Below the pieces are notes generated by a model. It worked only from the letters and a program-made list of their open reading frames with translations, did no database searches and had not been told where the DNA came from. A program made the position numbers and the translations under genes. A stretch of 53,845 nt of DNA from Bacteroidota bacterium. GTDB taxonomy: Bacteria > Bacteroidota > Bacteroidia > Sphingobacteriales > Sphingobacteriaceae. This document shows, in pieces, positions 52,341 to 53,845 of the stretch (position 1 is its first letter; each line of letters begins with the position of its first letter). Where the stretch lies: positions 1-53,845 of the forward strand of contig JAFDZM010000075.1 of the NCBI GenBank assembly GCA_018266915.1. Direction: 5' to 3'.

Positions 52341-53453
52341 ATGAACTCGTCAAAAAACGTTCTTCAGTTTCTGTGTTTCAGATCACCCTATGGAGGAAGT
52401 TTCTTTAAATCGTTATTAAGGCTCGAACAAACCCTTAAGAATGATGCTGTCGATATGGTCTATTTGTTTCACGAAAACGTCTCTGATATCCCATGGGTCC
52501 AGGGACTGATCGATGAAGGAAAAAACATCTATTTTTTGAGCGGCAATTTTTCCCAGGATATATTTACAATCAAAAAGATTGTCTCCAAACATGATATAAA
52601 ATACATCCACGCCCACTTTGCAGGCACAAGACAATTTTCGATGTTCAAAATTGTCAAGATGCTTTATAAGAAGGACCTAATTATTATACGCCATTTAAGA
52701 AACCATGACAAGCCACGCGGCTTTGTTGGCGAAAGCTTAAGAAAAGCGTTAAATCATGTCGATCTGTACATAGGTTGCAGCGAGTCGGTTGCTATTGAAT
52801 ACCGCAAGAATTTCAAATTGAATAATGGAAAGGTGACCTTTGTTACCAACGCCATAGATTTTAACCGTCTGAACAAATACGAAGTACTCTACAGGGGCGA
52901 TTTTTATATCAGCTCTGAGACTACAGTATTCCTGATGTTCGGGTTTGACTATTATAGAAAAGGGGTTGATATTGTGCTGGAAGCAATGGAAGGCCTGATA
53001 AAACAGGGTCACGACGTTTGCTTGCTGCTTAGTCTGTCGGTAAACAGGGATCCTATTGAGTCAAAGATTAAACAGCGCTTCGGCGAAATTCCGGAATGGC
53101 TCAGGATTTTAAACCCAAGGGATGATATTGCTTCCTACTATATCCTCAGCGATTACTTTATTTCTGCAGCCCGCGAGGAAGGTTTTTGCAATGCGTTGGT
53201 AGAGGCGGCTTATTGTGAAAGGCCGATCATTAGCAGCAATATCCCCGGACCGCAAACGCTGAACATACCGCATACTTATATGTTCGAGTCGGAAGATGTT
53301 GCCGGCTTGCAGAGTGCCATGTTATCGCTTAGCTCGTTAAGCAGCGACAAGAAAAGGCAAATCATCATCGATCAGAAAGCTTATGTTGAGAAGGCTTTCG
53401 ACCTGGATGAATGGGCACGCCAGATCAAGGGTATTTACCAGACTTTGAATTAA
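52341..53453 (+). CDS. Glycosyltransferase family 4 (GT-B)
   Basis: A 370-residue GT-B protein. The N-terminal half includes IHAHFAGTRQFSM and GCSESVAIEYRKNF. The C-terminal nucleotide-sugar domain contains FGFDYYRKGVDIVLEAM and the E-x7-E motif EEGFCNALVEA followed by RPIISSNIPG. It lacks a signal peptide and is probably cytoplasmic, working on polysaccharide or glycolipid synthesis. No other polysaccharide genes are within the window, and it ends in a terminator. Confidence 0.9.
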   Translation: MNSSKNVLQFLCFRSPYGGSFFKSLLRLEQTLKNDAVDMVYLFHENVSDIPWVQGLIDEGKNIYFLSGNFSQDIFTIKKIVSKHDIKYIHAHFAGTRQFSMFKIVKMLYKKDLIIIRHLRNHDKPRGFVGESLRKALNHVDLYIGCSESVAIEYRKNFKLNNGKVTFVTNAIDFNRLNKYEVLYRGDFYISSETTVFLMFGFDYYRKGVDIVLEAMEGLIKQGHDVCLLLSLSVNRDPIESKIKQRFGEIPEWLRILNPRDDIASYYILSDYFISAAREEGFCNALVEAAYCERPIISSNIPGPQTLNIPHTYMFESEDVAGLQSAMLSLSSLSSDKKRQIIIDQKAYVEKAFDLDEWARQIKGIYQTLN

Positions 53454-53478
53454 AATTAAAACTATGAAAAACATAGGA

Positions 53479-53508
53479 GGCTTTTAGATTTACTAAAAGC
53501 GCCTTTTT
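53479..53508 (+). terminator. Terminator of the glycosyltransferase gene
   Basis: GGCTTTTAG (53479-53487) pairs with CTAAAAGCGCC (53493-53503, one bulge) around ATTTA, followed by TTTTT. Confidence 0.8.
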
Positions 53509-53513
53509 GTCTG

Positions 53514-53601
53514 GAACCGTGATTCGTAGGATGTTAGGATTACCATGATCAGTTTAAGGGTAAAAAATCAGGTGAATCTTGAATCCTACGAATCATGGTT
53601 C
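53514..53601. repeat. GAACC-GTGATTCGTAGGAT palindromic intergenic element
   Basis: Nearly perfect inverted arms, 53514-53532 and 53583-53601, with one mismatch, around a 50-base centre that itself contains GGATTACCATGATC. GAACCATGATT...AATCATGGTTC elements of this type are dispersed in Bacteroidota genomes. Confidence 0.8.
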
Positions 53602-53610
53602 GGGCAATCT

Positions 53611-53845
53611 TTACATCTTCATATTCCCCATAGCAGATTTCTTTCCTAACTGGTCTAACGCTTGCCTGAAAGCCTTTGCCAGGTCAGCTGCCGGGCCTGT
53701 ACCGAGGTAGTGAAGGAATTTGATGCCCGGTTTATCACCAAGCATGTGGCTATGTACTGCCACCACTTCTATATTATTTGCCGGAATATGGGAACGGAGC
53801 CCGCACTTCACTTTGGGTACCCGAATTACGTTTGTTTTTGATAGC
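53611..53845 (-). CDS. DUF1259 (LpqO-like) protein, C-terminal part, cut by window end
   Basis: The visible 77 codons give the end of a DUF1259 domain: IPANNIEVVAVHSHMLGDKP followed by GIKFLHYLGTGPAADLAKAF and a helical tail. The VVAVHSHMLG...F-HY pattern is characteristic of this family, whose function is unknown. No start codon is assigned because the frame runs open through the window edge at 53845. Confidence 0.75.
   Translation of the reverse strand, partial: LSKTNVIRVPKVKCGLRSHIPANNIEVVAVHSHMLGDKPGIKFLHYLGTGPAADLAKAFRQALDQLGKKSAMGNMKM

Overview
The window comes from a Bacteroidota chromosome, most likely Sphingobacteriaceae (Mucilaginibacter/Pedobacter type). Supporting signs are the Bacteroidota promoter form TTTG-N19-TATATTTG in front of a tRNA gene, the order rpmB-rpmG-DUF4295-ftsY-rimO, a bacillithiol gene (bshC), a LytS/LytR pair, head-GIN and M1 peptidase secreted proteins, and AT-rich spacers filled with several families of palindromic repeats. 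The genus is inferred, not proven.

Host part 1 (1-25976): a carotenoid locus (cytochrome b5-like protein, phytoene synthase, ECF sigma factor), murB, lpdA, a tandem pair of secreted M1 metallopeptidases, a head-GIN protein, an RBBP9-like hydrolase with bshC, rimO-ftsY-DUF4295-rpmG-rpmB, acs, a CsbD protein, an acyltransferase, a Uma2 nuclease, surE-lpxB, two small proteins, an MFS transporter and a small secreted protein.

Mobile part (26009-48011): a tRNA-Ala(GGC) gene at 25977-26050 carries a 43-bp 3' segment that is repeated exactly at 47969-48011. A tyrosine recombinase (46506-47762) lies next to the second copy. The roughly 22 kb between the copies is therefore an integrated genomic island. 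The tRNA's probable original terminator now lies beyond the far repeat (48012-48035), and the island supplies its own just after the tRNA (26063-26093). Cargo: a haem-binding/cytochrome P460 gene pair; an apparent 11-gene minus-strand operon of small-molecule redox and hydrolytic enzymes (28002-35739) preceded by an AraC-type regulator; and a regulatory block with a sigma-70-family factor whose -35 recognition helix is divergent, a TPR histidine kinase with an NtrC-type response regulator, and a second, GAF-domain sigma-54 activator. An MBL-fold enzyme follows. No relaxase, conjugation, phage structural, CRISPR or recognised defence genes are visible.

Host part 2 (48012-53845): a LytS/LytR-like two-component operon ending in a CocE/NonD-type hydrolase, a small membrane protein, a GT4 glycosyltransferase, and the C-terminus of a DUF1259 protein cut by the window edge.

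The best candidate for an undescribed system is the island's 11-gene operon with its AraC regulator and the adjoining sigma-54/sigma-70 module. Its composition suggests conversion or detoxification of a reactive small organic compound, but no substrate can be read from the sequence.
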